DNA of 64,000 nt from Bauldia litoralis (GTDB lineage: Bacteria > Pseudomonadota > Alphaproteobacteria > Rhizobiales > Kaistiaceae). The notes under the pieces are model-generated. The model had not been told where the DNA came from, did no database searches, and saw only the letters and a list, made by a program, of their open reading frames with translations. The stretch covers positions 372,001-436,000 of the forward strand of contig NZ_FMXQ01000003.1 of the NCBI RefSeq assembly GCF_900104485.1, given 5' to 3'. This document shows positions 56,658 to 64,000 of the stretch, piece after piece. How positions within the stretch are numbered: the first letter of the stretch is position 1; every line of letters starts with the position of its first letter. Both the position numbers and the translations under genes were made by a program.

Positions 56658-57883
56658 TGCGCAAGTATCTTCTGGCCGCCGGCGTGGCGGCGGCAGCCCT
56701 GACGCTCGCCACTGCGGCGAGCGCCGAGACGGTCCGCTTCTGGTACCACTTCGACAACCCCGACAACCCGATGACGTCGCTGGTCGAGAAGTTCGAGGCG
56801 GCCAATCCCGGCATCACGATCGAAGCCGAGAACGTGCCGTGGAACAGCTATTACGACAACCTCTATACCGCGATCGTCGGCGGCGATGCGCCGGATGCGG
56901 CGATGGTCAAGCTGTTCGCCCAGCCGCGCCTGCTCGAGATGGGCGCGCTTGAGCCGATCGACGACATGATCGCGAGCTGGGACGGCAAGGACGACCTGCT
57001 CGACGGCATCCTCAAGATCAATGCCGGGCCGGACGGCAAGCAGTATTACCTGCCGGTCCAGTATGTCGTGCTCTACCTCTATTACCGCACCGACATGTTC
57101 GACGAACTGGGCCTGACGCCGCCGACGACCTGCGAGGAATTCCGCGACGCGGCGATCAAGCTGACCCGCGACACCACTGGCGACGGCCAGGTCGACACCT
57201 ACGGCTTCGGCTTCCGCGGCGGCAAGGGCGGCCATGACCATTGGCTGACGCTGACGCTGCCGCAGGTCGAGGGCGGCCTCGACGGCGGCAATCTCACCGC
57301 CGACGGCGCGGTCGCGGCCAACCAGTGGACCGTCGATCTCTTCCAGAAGGACAAGGTGTTTCCGCCGTCGGCTCCGAATGACGGCTTCCAGGAGATCATC
57401 GGCGGCTTCAAGCAGGGCCTGACCGGCATGACGATCCATCACATCGGTTCGTCGAACGGCATGGTCGAGGCGCTCGGCGACAAGGTCTCCGCCGTGCCGG
57501 TGCCGGCCTGCGGCCCGAATGGCGAGGCCTGGACCTCCTACGGCGACGAGTCGCTCGCGGTCTTCTCCTCCGCGGAGGACAAGGACGCGGCGTGGAAGTG
57601 GATCTCCTTCCTCGCCGAGGGCGAGAACAACGTGCTGTTCAACAAGGCGACCGGCCAGCTGACCGTCACCAAGAGCGGTTCGGCCGACTGGGACCTGCAC
57701 GAGAAGCGCTTCGTCGACGCGACCGTCAACTCGCTGCCCTTCGCGGCGGTGCTGCCGTCGAGCCCGGCGACGTCCGACTTCGTCAACGTCGTGTGGCCGA
57801 CCTCGATGCAGCGGGCGCTGACCGGCGACATCACGGCCGCCGAGATGATGCAGGAAATCCAGGATCTCTACGGCAGCGAATAG
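56657..57883 (+). CDS. Carbohydrate ABC transporter substrate-binding protein (MalE-like)
   Basis: The 408-residue periplasmic protein has a signal peptide ending at about residue 23 (TLATAASAE). The mature chain starts VRFWYHFDNPDNPMTSLVEKFEAANPG, then VVGGDAPDAAMVKLFA-like text and late VLFNKATGQLTVTKSG, typical of CUT1 binding proteins. Its ATG overlaps the last base of the fusion gene's stop codon, so it is cotranscribed with that regulator-esterase. A hairpin follows before the permease genes. The ligand may be a sugar ester or glycoside that the esterase domain acts on; this is inference. Confidence 0.92.
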   Translation: MRKYLLAAGVAAAALTLATAASAETVRFWYHFDNPDNPMTSLVEKFEAANPGITIEAENVPWNSYYDNLYTAIVGGDAPDAAMVKLFAQPRLLEMGALEPIDDMIASWDGKDDLLDGILKINAGPDGKQYYLPVQYVVLYLYYRTDMFDELGLTPPTTCEEFRDAAIKLTRDTTGDGQVDTYGFGFRGGKGGHDHWLTLTLPQVEGGLDGGNLTADGAVAANQWTVDLFQKDKVFPPSAPNDGFQEIIGGFKQGLTGMTIHHIGSSNGMVEALGDKVSAVPVPACGPNGEAWTSYGDESLAVFSSAEDKDAAWKWISFLAEGENNVLFNKATGQLTVTKSGSADWDLHEKRFVDATVNSLPFAAVLPSSPATSDFVNVVWPTSMQRALTGDITAAEMMQEIQDLYGSE

Positions 57884-57897
57884 CCGCCAGAGACGTC

Positions 57898-57921
57898 GGG
57901 GCCGGCATCCGTGCCGGCCCC
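57898..57921 (+). terminator. GC hairpin between MalE-type and MalF-type genes
   Basis: GGGGCCGGCA at 57898-57907 pairs perfectly with TGCCGGCCCC at 57912-57921 around a TCCG loop, 15 bases after the binding-protein stop codon, without a T-run. It probably sets differential expression of binding protein and permeases. Confidence 0.6.
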
Positions 57922-57944
57922 ACTCCCCGAATTCCGGTTGGACG

Positions 57945-58853
57945 ATGACTGTTTCCCAGGCAGCCATGACGAGACGCCGCAAGGGCGGTGCAACGCTGCC
58001 CTACTGGCTGCTGTCGCCGGCCGTGGTCGTGACGCTGTTCATCGTCTTCGTGCCGATGGCCGAGGCGGTATTCCTCAGCCTGCACGACTACCTGATCTGG
58101 AAACCGACCTCCTTCGCCTTTGTCGGGCTCAAGAATTTCATCACGGCGCTCGGCGACGAGGTCTTCTGGATCTCGGCCTGGCATACGCTGATCTGGATCG
58201 GGTTGACGGTGCCGGCCCAGATGCTGCTCGGGCTGGTGACGGCGCTCTTGCTCAACCGCACCTTCCCGTGGCGGGGGCTCGCCCGGGCGCTGGTGATCAT
58301 TCCCTGGGCGCTGCCCAGCGTCATCACCGCGCTGATGTGGCGGTGGATCTACGACGCCAATAACGGCGTGCTCAACGACATCCTCGTCCGCATCGGCGTG
58401 TTGCAGAGCGCCTTTCCCTGGCTCGCCGATCCGGACTCGGCGCTGCTGTCGATCGTGCTGACGCTGACCTGGCAGGGCTTTCCCTTCTTCGCGGTGATGA
58501 TCCTGGCCGGGCTGCAGGCGATCCCGTCGAGCCACTACGAGGCGGCGGATATCGACGGCGCGACGACGTGGCAGCAATTCCGCCACGTGACGCTGCCGGG
58601 GATCGCCGGGGTGCTGGTGACGGCGGGGCTGCTCCGGCTGATCTGGGTCGCCAACTCGATCGACGTGATCTTCGTGATGACCGGCGGCGGGCCGGGCTAC
58701 GCCACCTATACGCTGCCGCTCTATGCCTTCATCGAGGCGCGGACCAGCCTCAACTTCGGCTACGGATCGGCGCTGGCGGTGATGTTCACCATCATCCTCG
58801 GCGCCTTCATCGTCTTCTACCTGCGCCGCGCCGGAAGGTCGCTCGAGGCATGA
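57945..58853 (+). CDS. MalF-type carbohydrate ABC transporter permease
   Basis: The 302-residue permease has six predicted spans, starting with [24 protein letters not shown]. The EAA loop is [28 protein letters not shown], and it has the family stretch [21 protein letters not shown] 57966 is an alternative start that removes seven residues. It overlaps the MalG-type gene by four bases. Confidence 0.92.
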   Translation: MTVSQAAMTRRRKGGATLPYWLLSPAVVVTLFIVFVPMAEAVFLSLHDYLIWKPTSFAFVGLKNFITALGDEVFWISAWHTLIWIGLTVPAQMLLGLVTALLLNRTFPWRGLARALVIIPWALPSVITALMWRWIYDANNGVLNDILVRIGVLQSAFPWLADPDSALLSIVLTLTWQGFPFFAVMILAGLQAIPSSHYEAADIDGATTWQQFRHVTLPGIAGVLVTAGLLRLIWVANSIDVIFVMTGGGPGYATYTLPLYAFIEARTSLNFGYGSALAVMFTIILGAFIVFYLRRAGRSLEA

Positions 58854-59686
58854 GCCGGCGCACCCCCCTCCTTCGCCGCATCGTGACGACCGACCTGCCG
58901 GTCGCGCTGATCGTCTGCTTCGCCATCGGCCCCTATCTGTGGATGGTGCTGACCTCGCTGACGCCCGACAAGCGGCTGGCGGCGATCGGCGTGGCGTTGG
59001 CGCCGGTCGACTGGGTGATCGAAAATTACGAACGGCTGTTCAGCCGCACCACCTTCATCGAGAATCTCGGCAACAGCCTGATCGTCGCCTCTGGCACGGT
59101 GGTTGTCGGGCTCGCCCTGTCGATCACCGCCGCCTACGCCTTCTCGCGCTTCCGGTTTCGCGGTCGGCGGTTCCTGATGCTGCAGTTCCTCGTCATCAAC
59201 ATGTTCCCGATTGTGCTCTTGATCCTGCCGCTCTTCGTGATGATGCGGCGGCTGGGGCTGCTCGACACCCATGCGGCGCTGATCATCGCCAATGCGACGA
59301 TCGCCATTCCCTTCTCGGTGTGGATGCTGACCAGCTACATGAACGGCATCCCGACCGAGCTCGACGAGGCGGCGATGACCGACGGCTGCTCGCGCACCGG
59401 CGCGCTGTGGCGGATCGTGCTGCCGCTCTGCTGGCCGGGGATGGTGGCGACCGGCATCTACATCTTCATCACCGCGTGGAACGAGTATCTCTACGCGCTC
59501 ACCCTTGGCGGACGAAAAGTAAGGACAATGACCGTGGCGTTGCAGACGTTGATCGGCGAGTACCAGATCGAATGGGGGTTGTTGACCGCCGGCGGAGTGG
59601 TCGGCGCGCTGCCGGTGACCATCCTCTTCCTCGTCGTCCAGCGGCGACTGGTCAGCGGGCTGACGGCCGGCGCGGTCAAGGGCTGA
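58850..59686 (+). CDS. MalG-type carbohydrate ABC transporter permease
   Basis: The 278-residue permease has [24 protein letters not shown] as the first span and the EAA loop [29 protein letters not shown]. The C-terminal hallmark [12 protein letters not shown] is present. ATG 58850 overlaps the MalF-type stop codon. The operon contains no ATPase gene, so an ATPase from elsewhere must energise it. Confidence 0.93.
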   Translation: MSRRTPLLRRIVTTDLPVALIVCFAIGPYLWMVLTSLTPDKRLAAIGVALAPVDWVIENYERLFSRTTFIENLGNSLIVASGTVVVGLALSITAAYAFSRFRFRGRRFLMLQFLVINMFPIVLLILPLFVMMRRLGLLDTHAALIIANATIAIPFSVWMLTSYMNGIPTELDEAAMTDGCSRTGALWRIVLPLCWPGMVATGIYIFITAWNEYLYALTLGGRKVRTMTVALQTLIGEYQIEWGLLTAGGVVGALPVTILFLVVQRRLVSGLTAGAVKG

Positions 59687-59691
59687 GCGGC

Positions 59692-60579
59692 ATGACGGCA
59701 AATCCCATCGGCATCATCTCGATGCAGTTCGCCCGGCCGTTCACTGCCGAGCATTTTCCGCTCTTTAAGACGATCAAGGGGCTCGGCTACGACTTCATCG
59801 AGCTGCTGGTGCCGGAGCCCGGCGAACTCGACCTTGGCAAGACGCGCGCGGCGCTCGAAGCGGCGGGGCTTGGCGTCGTGCTGGCGGCGCGGGTCAACCT
59901 CGACCGCAACCTGTCGAGCGACGATCCGGCACGATCGCAGGCGGGCGTCGACTACCTGCGCACCTGCATCGAGACGGCCGCGACACTTGGCGCGACGATT
60001 GTCGGCGGGCCGCTTTACGGCAGTCCGCTGGTGTTCGCCGGGCGGGCGCCGAAGCCCGTCGACGAGGCGGAGCGGCTGGCGCGCAAGGTCCGCTGCGTCG
60101 CCGGGCTGCAGGCGGTGGCCGGCGAGGCGGCCGATGCCGGGATACGGCTGGCGGTGGAGCCGCTCAACCGGTTCGAGACCGACGTCTGCTCGACGATCGC
60201 CCAGGGGCTGGAGCTGGTCGAGGCGGTTGACCGGCCGGCGGTCGGACTGATGCTCGACACCTTCCACATGCACATGGAGGAAGCGTCGCTGGCCGAGGCG
60301 ATCCTCGCCGCCGGCAAGCATATCGCCCACTTCCAGGCCAACGAGAACCATCGCGGCTTCATCGGCACCGGCGCGACCGACTGGACGGCGGTGTGCCGGG
60401 CGCTGGCCGAGGTCGGCTATGCGGGCCCGATCTCGCTGGAGCCGTTCCGCCGCGACGACGACCGCTTCGGCGTGCCGATCGCCCATTGGCGGCCGCCGCA
60501 TGAGGACGAGTCGGAGAAGCTGCGCGCCAGCCTCGCGCTGCTCCGCGGATGCCTCGCCATGGCGGAGACCCGGCGATGA
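59692..60579 (+). CDS. Sugar epimerase/isomerase (ketose 3-epimerase-like TIM barrel)
   Basis: The 295-residue TIM barrel resembles D-tagatose/D-psicose 3-epimerases. [16 protein letters not shown] supplies the first catalytic glutamate, [16 protein letters not shown] the metal aspartate and histidine, [19 protein letters not shown] the next metal ligand, and [13 protein letters not shown] the second catalytic glutamate. This order is complete. It follows the permease by 5 bases and overlaps the next oxidoreductase gene by four, so it acts on the imported sugar or its oxidised form. Confidence 0.88.
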   Translation: MTANPIGIISMQFARPFTAEHFPLFKTIKGLGYDFIELLVPEPGELDLGKTRAALEAAGLGVVLAARVNLDRNLSSDDPARSQAGVDYLRTCIETAATLGATIVGGPLYGSPLVFAGRAPKPVDEAERLARKVRCVAGLQAVAGEAADAGIRLAVEPLNRFETDVCSTIAQGLELVEAVDRPAVGLMLDTFHMHMEEASLAEAILAAGKHIAHFQANENHRGFIGTGATDWTAVCRALAEVGYAGPISLEPFRRDDDRFGVPIAHWRPPHEDESEKLRASLALLRGCLAMAETRR

Positions 60580-61574
60580 CCTTGCGGATCGGCTGGATCG
60601 GCTGCGGCACCCATGCGAGCCAGATGCTGCTGCCGCAGCTTGTCGGTTTCGACGTCGAGATCGCCGCGCTGTGCGACACCAATGCCGAACGGCTCGGCCT
60701 GATTGCCCGGCGCTACGGCGTGCGCGAGACCTATGCCGACGCGGCCGAACTGATCGCCCATCCGGGGCTCGACGCGGTCGGCATGGCGGTCGGGCCAGGC
60801 GTCCATGCGGCAATGGGGCTGGCGGCGGTCGAGCGGGGGCTGCCGGTGTTCATGGAGAAGCCGCCGGCGGCTACGGCGGCGGAAGCCGAGCGGCTGGCCG
60901 AGGCGTCGGCGCGCACGGGCGTGCCGGTGACGGTCGGCTTCATGAAGCGCTTCGCCAGCGGCAATCGCATCGCCCGCAACATCGTAACCGGCGACCGCTT
61001 CGGCCCGGTGCTCGGGCTGATGGGCTGGTACCTGACGGCGCCGACCTATTTCGCCGGCGAGGTCGATTACACCGGCTTCTTCCTCCATCACTGCGTCCAC
61101 TACATGGACCTCGTGCCCTATCTCGGCGGTGGTGCGGTCGCGGACATGTCGGTGCGCAAGGTCGAGAACGGACCGGGCCGGCTGCTCTTCCATGTTTCCT
61201 TCGGCCTCGAAGGCGGGGCGATGGCGTCGGTCGCGATGGGGACTGTCCAGTCGCGCGGCAACCCGGTCGAGTTCGTCCAGATCACCGGCGACCACCAGCG
61301 GGTCGAGGTCGACAATGTCGCCGACGTCACCTGGTATCGCGATCCGCCGTTCAAGGCCGACGACCCGGCCGCCGACATGTCGGGGGAGAGGGACGCGCTG
61401 ACGTGGCGGCCGAACCTCACCGCCGCGGCTAACGAGGATCACAAGGGCTACCGGCCGTTGCTGGCCGAGGCGCTGGCCGCCTTCCGGGGTGAGCCGAACA
61501 CCGCGCCGACGATCGCCGACGGCGCCGTGGCGCTTCGGCATCTCGAGACGATGCGGCGGCTGCTCGACTGCTAG
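60576..61574 (+). CDS. Gfo/Idh/MocA-family oxidoreductase
   Basis: The 332-residue protein has a Rossmann start [15 protein letters not shown], the EKP motif [17 protein letters not shown] and the catalytic-region segment [18 protein letters not shown]. It is the last gene of the importer-epimerase operon and probably performs the dehydrogenation step of 3-keto-sugar-type catabolism with the epimerase. This is inference; the family is firm. ATG 60576 overlaps the epimerase stop codon (ATGA). Confidence 0.88.
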   Translation: MTLRIGWIGCGTHASQMLLPQLVGFDVEIAALCDTNAERLGLIARRYGVRETYADAAELIAHPGLDAVGMAVGPGVHAAMGLAAVERGLPVFMEKPPAATAAEAERLAEASARTGVPVTVGFMKRFASGNRIARNIVTGDRFGPVLGLMGWYLTAPTYFAGEVDYTGFFLHHCVHYMDLVPYLGGGAVADMSVRKVENGPGRLLFHVSFGLEGGAMASVAMGTVQSRGNPVEFVQITGDHQRVEVDNVADVTWYRDPPFKADDPAADMSGERDALTWRPNLTAAANEDHKGYRPLLAEALAAFRGEPNTAPTIADGAVALRHLETMRRLLDC

Positions 61575-61593
61575 GAGCGGCGGAAGAACCGGC

Positions 61594-62706
61594 TCAGGCG
61601 AAAGCGGCGGCGACGCGGTCGCGCGGCAGGGCCGGGACGAAGTTGCCGTCGCGGCCCTCCATGTCCTGGTTGGCGACCATGGCGTTGAGGATCGCTTCCT
61701 CGACGGTCTGGACGACGGCGTCGAAAAGCGGATCGAGGGCGGAATCGGGAACGAAGGTGGTGCTGGAAACACTTGTTTTCGGCGCGGTCAGCGCATCGCC
61801 GTTGGCGGTCGAGAAGGCGAGGAAGATGTCGCCGGAGGAGTGGTAGGCGTAGCCGCCGGTCAGGGCGACGCCGAGCGGGGCGCGGCGGGCCAGCCGGGTC
61901 AACTGGTGGGGGAGCAGCGGCGCGTCGGTGGCGATGACGCCGATGATCGAGCTTTTCTCCCTGGCCGGCGTGCGGTCGATCAGCGCCGGTTCGGCGAGAT
62001 CGGGGCCGAGGCGGCGGCCGCGGATCGTCAGGTTGCGGCGCGGACCGAAATTGGCCTGGACGAAGCAGCCGATCGTGAACGGGCCGGCGGGATGGTCGAC
62101 GATCCGCGAGGCGGTGCCCGAGCCGCCCTTGAAGCCGAAGCAGACCATGCCGGTGCCGCCGCCGACGCTGCCTTCCTCGATCGGCCCGCCGGCCGCGCCG
62201 TCGATCGCCGCGGCGACGTGTTCGGCGCGGAGGTGGCGGCCATTGATGTCGTTGAGAAAGCCGTCATAGGTCTCGGCGGCGACGGGCAGCCCCCAGGCGT
62301 CGTCGAGCGCGCCGGGCGCGGTGCGGTTGATCCAGTCGATCGTCGCGTCGCGGGCGATGCCGCAGGCGTGGGTGTTGGTGATCGTCACCGGCAGCGTCAT
62401 CGCGCCGGTCTCGGCGATCATGTGCGAGCCGGTCATCTCGCCGTTGCCGTTGGCGCTGAACAGCCCGGCGAAGACCGGGACCAGCAGGTCGCCGGGCGGA
62501 CGCGGCAGGATGGCGGTGACGCCGGTCCGTACCGGTCCGCTACCGACGACGAGCGGTCCGCTGCCCTCGATCAGGGTGGTGTAGCCGACCGTGACGCCGG
62601 GCACGTCGGTCAGGGCGTTGGCCGGGCCGGGGCGACCGTCGAAGGGCAGGCCGAGCGCGCGGGCCCGGGGCCGGCCGGCCGGCGTTTCAAGGTGATGATC
62701 GATCAT
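61594..62706 (-). CDS. P1-family peptidase (DmpA/L-aminopeptidase-like)
   Basis: The 370-residue protein is an N-terminal-nucleophile-like beta-peptidyl aminopeptidase precursor. Typical segments are LTDVPGVTVGYTTL, AGLFSANGNGEMTGSHMI, EEGSVGGGTGMVCFGFKGG and SSIIGVIATDAPLLPHQL. Self-cleavage in the family occurs just before the serine of the last segment, here Ser253, creating two chains. The preceding residue is Ser252, where I expect glycine, a possible change in processing. It lies 19 bases from the convergent oxidoreductase gene and is cotranscribed with the FadR-type regulator upstream. Confidence 0.87.
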   Translation of the reverse strand: MIDHHLETPAGRPRARALGLPFDGRPGPANALTDVPGVTVGYTTLIEGSGPLVVGSGPVRTGVTAILPRPPGDLLVPVFAGLFSANGNGEMTGSHMIAETGAMTLPVTITNTHACGIARDATIDWINRTAPGALDDAWGLPVAAETYDGFLNDINGRHLRAEHVAAAIDGAAGGPIEEGSVGGGTGMVCFGFKGGSGTASRIVDHPAGPFTIGCFVQANFGPRRNLTIRGRRLGPDLAEPALIDRTPAREKSSIIGVIATDAPLLPHQLTRLARRAPLGVALTGGYAYHSSGDIFLAFSTANGDALTAPKTSVSSTTFVPDSALDPLFDAVVQTVEEAILNAMVANQDMEGRDGNFVPALPRDRVAAAFA

Positions 62707-62747
62707 TGGTGTTCGCTTCGCTTCCGTCAGGTCCCGCCCTTGACCGG

Positions 62748-63569
62748 CTACAGGCCCCAGAGTTCCTTGAGGTCGCTCGCCTCGGTTCCGTCGAAGGTAT
62801 CGGCCCAGGCGATGATATGGGCGAGCATCGCTTCCTTGGCCTCGTCCGCCTTGCGTTCGGTGATCAGGGCGAACAGGTGCCGGTGGTCGGCGATCTCGCG
62901 GGTCCGTGCGCCGGGCAACTGGTCGGCGCGCTTGCCGCGCTCGGTCAGCAGGTCGAGGATCGATTCCATGAAGGAAGCGGCGACCCGGTTATGGGCGGTA
63001 TGGGCGATCCGCAGGTGGAAGGCGGCGCCGAAGGGGGCGACCGACTCGCCGGAGGCGTGCGCCCGCTCATGGGCGTCGAGCAGGGCGGCGAGATTGGCGA
63101 AATCCTCCTCGGATCCGCGCCGTGCCGCCAGCCAGGCGCAGTCGGGCTCGATCATCGCCCGCGCCTCGAGCAGCTCAGTCGCCGCCGTGTCGTTGATCAG
63201 CAGGGAGAGCAGGTCGGCGCGAAAGAACTCGCTCGGGTTCGGCGCCTTGATCACCGTCCGCTGGCCGGCGGTGGTCTCGATGACGTTGAGGGCGGCGAGG
63301 TTCTGCAACGCCTCGCGGATGGTCGACCGGCCGACGCCCATGGTCTCGGCGAGAACGCGCTCGGTCGGCAACTGGTCGCCTGCCTTCCAGCTGCCGCCGC
63401 GAATGAGCTCGACGAGCTGGGCGACGACGGACTGGGTGCTGGTCCGGCGGACGACGGGGCGCAGCATGGTCGCGGGAGGCATCCCGGTCGGGGCCAGCGG
63501 GGCCGATGTCCCGGCGGGGCCGCTGCCCGTGACGGCGGCGAGTCCCTCGGCTGACTTCGGTCGACTCAT
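62748..63569 (-). CDS. FadR/GntR-family transcriptional regulator
   Basis: The 273-residue protein has a 45-residue Pro/Ala-rich N-terminal lead. The winged helix follows: VAQLVELIRGGSWKAGDQLP, then TERVLAETMGVGRSTIREALQNLAALNVIE. An FCD domain comes last, with FHLRIAHTAHN, RHLFALITE and MLAHIIAW providing the metal-site histidines. GGAGCAG precedes ATG 63569. It is upstream of the peptidase gene in the same direction (41-base gap) and probably controls it. Confidence 0.87.
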   Translation of the reverse strand: MSRPKSAEGLAAVTGSGPAGTSAPLAPTGMPPATMLRPVVRRTSTQSVVAQLVELIRGGSWKAGDQLPTERVLAETMGVGRSTIREALQNLAALNVIETTAGQRTVIKAPNPSEFFRADLLSLLINDTAATELLEARAMIEPDCAWLAARRGSEEDFANLAALLDAHERAHASGESVAPFGAAFHLRIAHTAHNRVAASFMESILDLLTERGKRADQLPGARTREIADHRHLFALITERKADEAKEAMLAHIIAWADTFDGTEASDLKELWGL

Positions 63570-63660
63570 TGCGGCTGCTCCGTGTCGATAGTGGTTTGCA
63601 GTTCGTGCTTAGCGCGGAATCCCGGCCATCAACAGTCCCCGCGGCTCGGTGCGAACGACC

Positions 63661-64000
63661 TCATCCGCCGATCCGCGCCAGCAGGTCGCCCAGCTGGTCG
63701 AGCGCGATCGTTTCGCGCGTGGGCGGCCGCGCGGCGATGACCACCTCGGTCTCGCGGAAGCCGGAGCCGCAGGCGAGCATCACCGTCCGGGTGTCGGGAT
63801 TGACGGTGCCGTCGGCGATCAGCGCGTCGAGCGCCAGCCAGGCGATGGCGCTTGACGGTTCGACATAGAGCCCTTCCTCGCGCCCGACCCGGTCGACCGC
63901 GGCGACGGCCGCCCTGTCGGGATAGGCGAGGACCCGCCCGTTCGATTCGCGCAGCGCGGCGAGCGCCTCGACGCCATCGGGCGGATGATCGTGGGCGATC
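63661..64000 (-). CDS. PLP-dependent enzyme, fold type II (threonine synthase-like), C-terminal part
   Basis: The reverse strand from the window edge to the stop codon at 63661-63663 encodes the last 112 complete codons of a fold type II PLP enzyme; its N-terminal part lies beyond 64000. The segment EGLYVEPSSAIAWLALDAL followed by VMLACGSGFRETEVV matches the C-terminal region of threonine synthase and threonine dehydratase relatives, where the serines and the CGSG stretch contact the cofactor ring and phosphate side. The catalytic lysine is outside the window. The substrate cannot be stated. Confidence 0.75.
   Translation of the reverse strand, partial: IAHDHPPDGVEALAALRESNGRVLAYPDRAAVAAVDRVGREEGLYVEPSSAIAWLALDALIADGTVNPDTRTVMLACGSGFRETEVVIAARPPTRETIALDQLGDLLARIGG

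Overview
This is a GC-rich 64 kb window with dense, often ATGA-overlapping operons, periplasmic-binding-protein importers (RbsABC, TRAP, BMP-type, PotABCD and MalEFG types) and many GntR/FCD and TetR regulators. This fits an alphaproteobacterium, most likely of the Hyphomicrobiales (Mesorhizobium-like). I see no rRNA, tRNA, IS element, phage gene or CRISPR array. The window reads as an accessory catabolic region with seven import systems, each beside enzymes and regulators.

Layout. 1-8103: a truncated SDR, a UgpC/MalK-type ATPase with no permeases beside it, a Gfo/Idh/MocA oxidoreductase, an FGGY kinase and an RbsBAC-type sugar importer. 8110-27711: a vitamin B6 (pyridoxine/pyridoxamine) catabolic locus. 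27715-29628: an SDR and a DUF4432 protein. 29984-34884: a PotDABC-type importer and a choline-kinase-like phosphotransferase. 35097-42377: two amidohydrolases, a second Pot-type importer on the minus strand and a divergent TetR regulator with a clear palindromic operator. 42447-46747: an RND efflux pump and its lipoprotein adaptor. 46946-53056: a GntR regulator and a sugar operon (oxidoreductase, isomerase, two permeases, binding protein). 53144-54670: an NlpC/P60 hydrolase and a small RTX-like protein. 54960-61574: a GntR-esterase fusion protein followed by a MalEFG-type importer, an epimerase and an oxidoreductase. 61594-64000: a P1-family peptidase, a FadR-type regulator and a truncated PLP enzyme.

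The most interesting part is the B6 locus. It encodes convincing homologues of pyridoxine 4-oxidase, pyridoxamine-pyruvate aminotransferase, pyridoxal 4-dehydrogenase, 4-pyridoxolactonase, a GMC enzyme fitting 4-pyridoxate dehydrogenase, and FHMPC 5-dehydrogenase. Together these lead to 3-hydroxy-2-methylpyridine-4,5-dicarboxylate. The known later enzymes (class II aldolase-like decarboxylase, flavin ring-opening oxygenase MHPCO, acetamidomethylene-succinate hydrolase) are absent from the window. In their place, between the 4-pyridoxate dehydrogenase and FHMPC dehydrogenase genes, lie a gentisate/salicylate 1,2-dioxygenase-like cupin, a histidine-rich LVIVD beta-propeller, a RidA-family protein and a GST-family protein. 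I infer an alternative ring-cleavage branch. A TRAP and a BMP-type ABC importer inside the locus are candidate B6-vitamer transporters, and a FadR-type regulator with repeated TGGTT/AACCA operators probably controls it.

The second unusual item is the single-chain fusion of a GntR/FCD transcription factor to an HSL-type esterase at 54960-56657.
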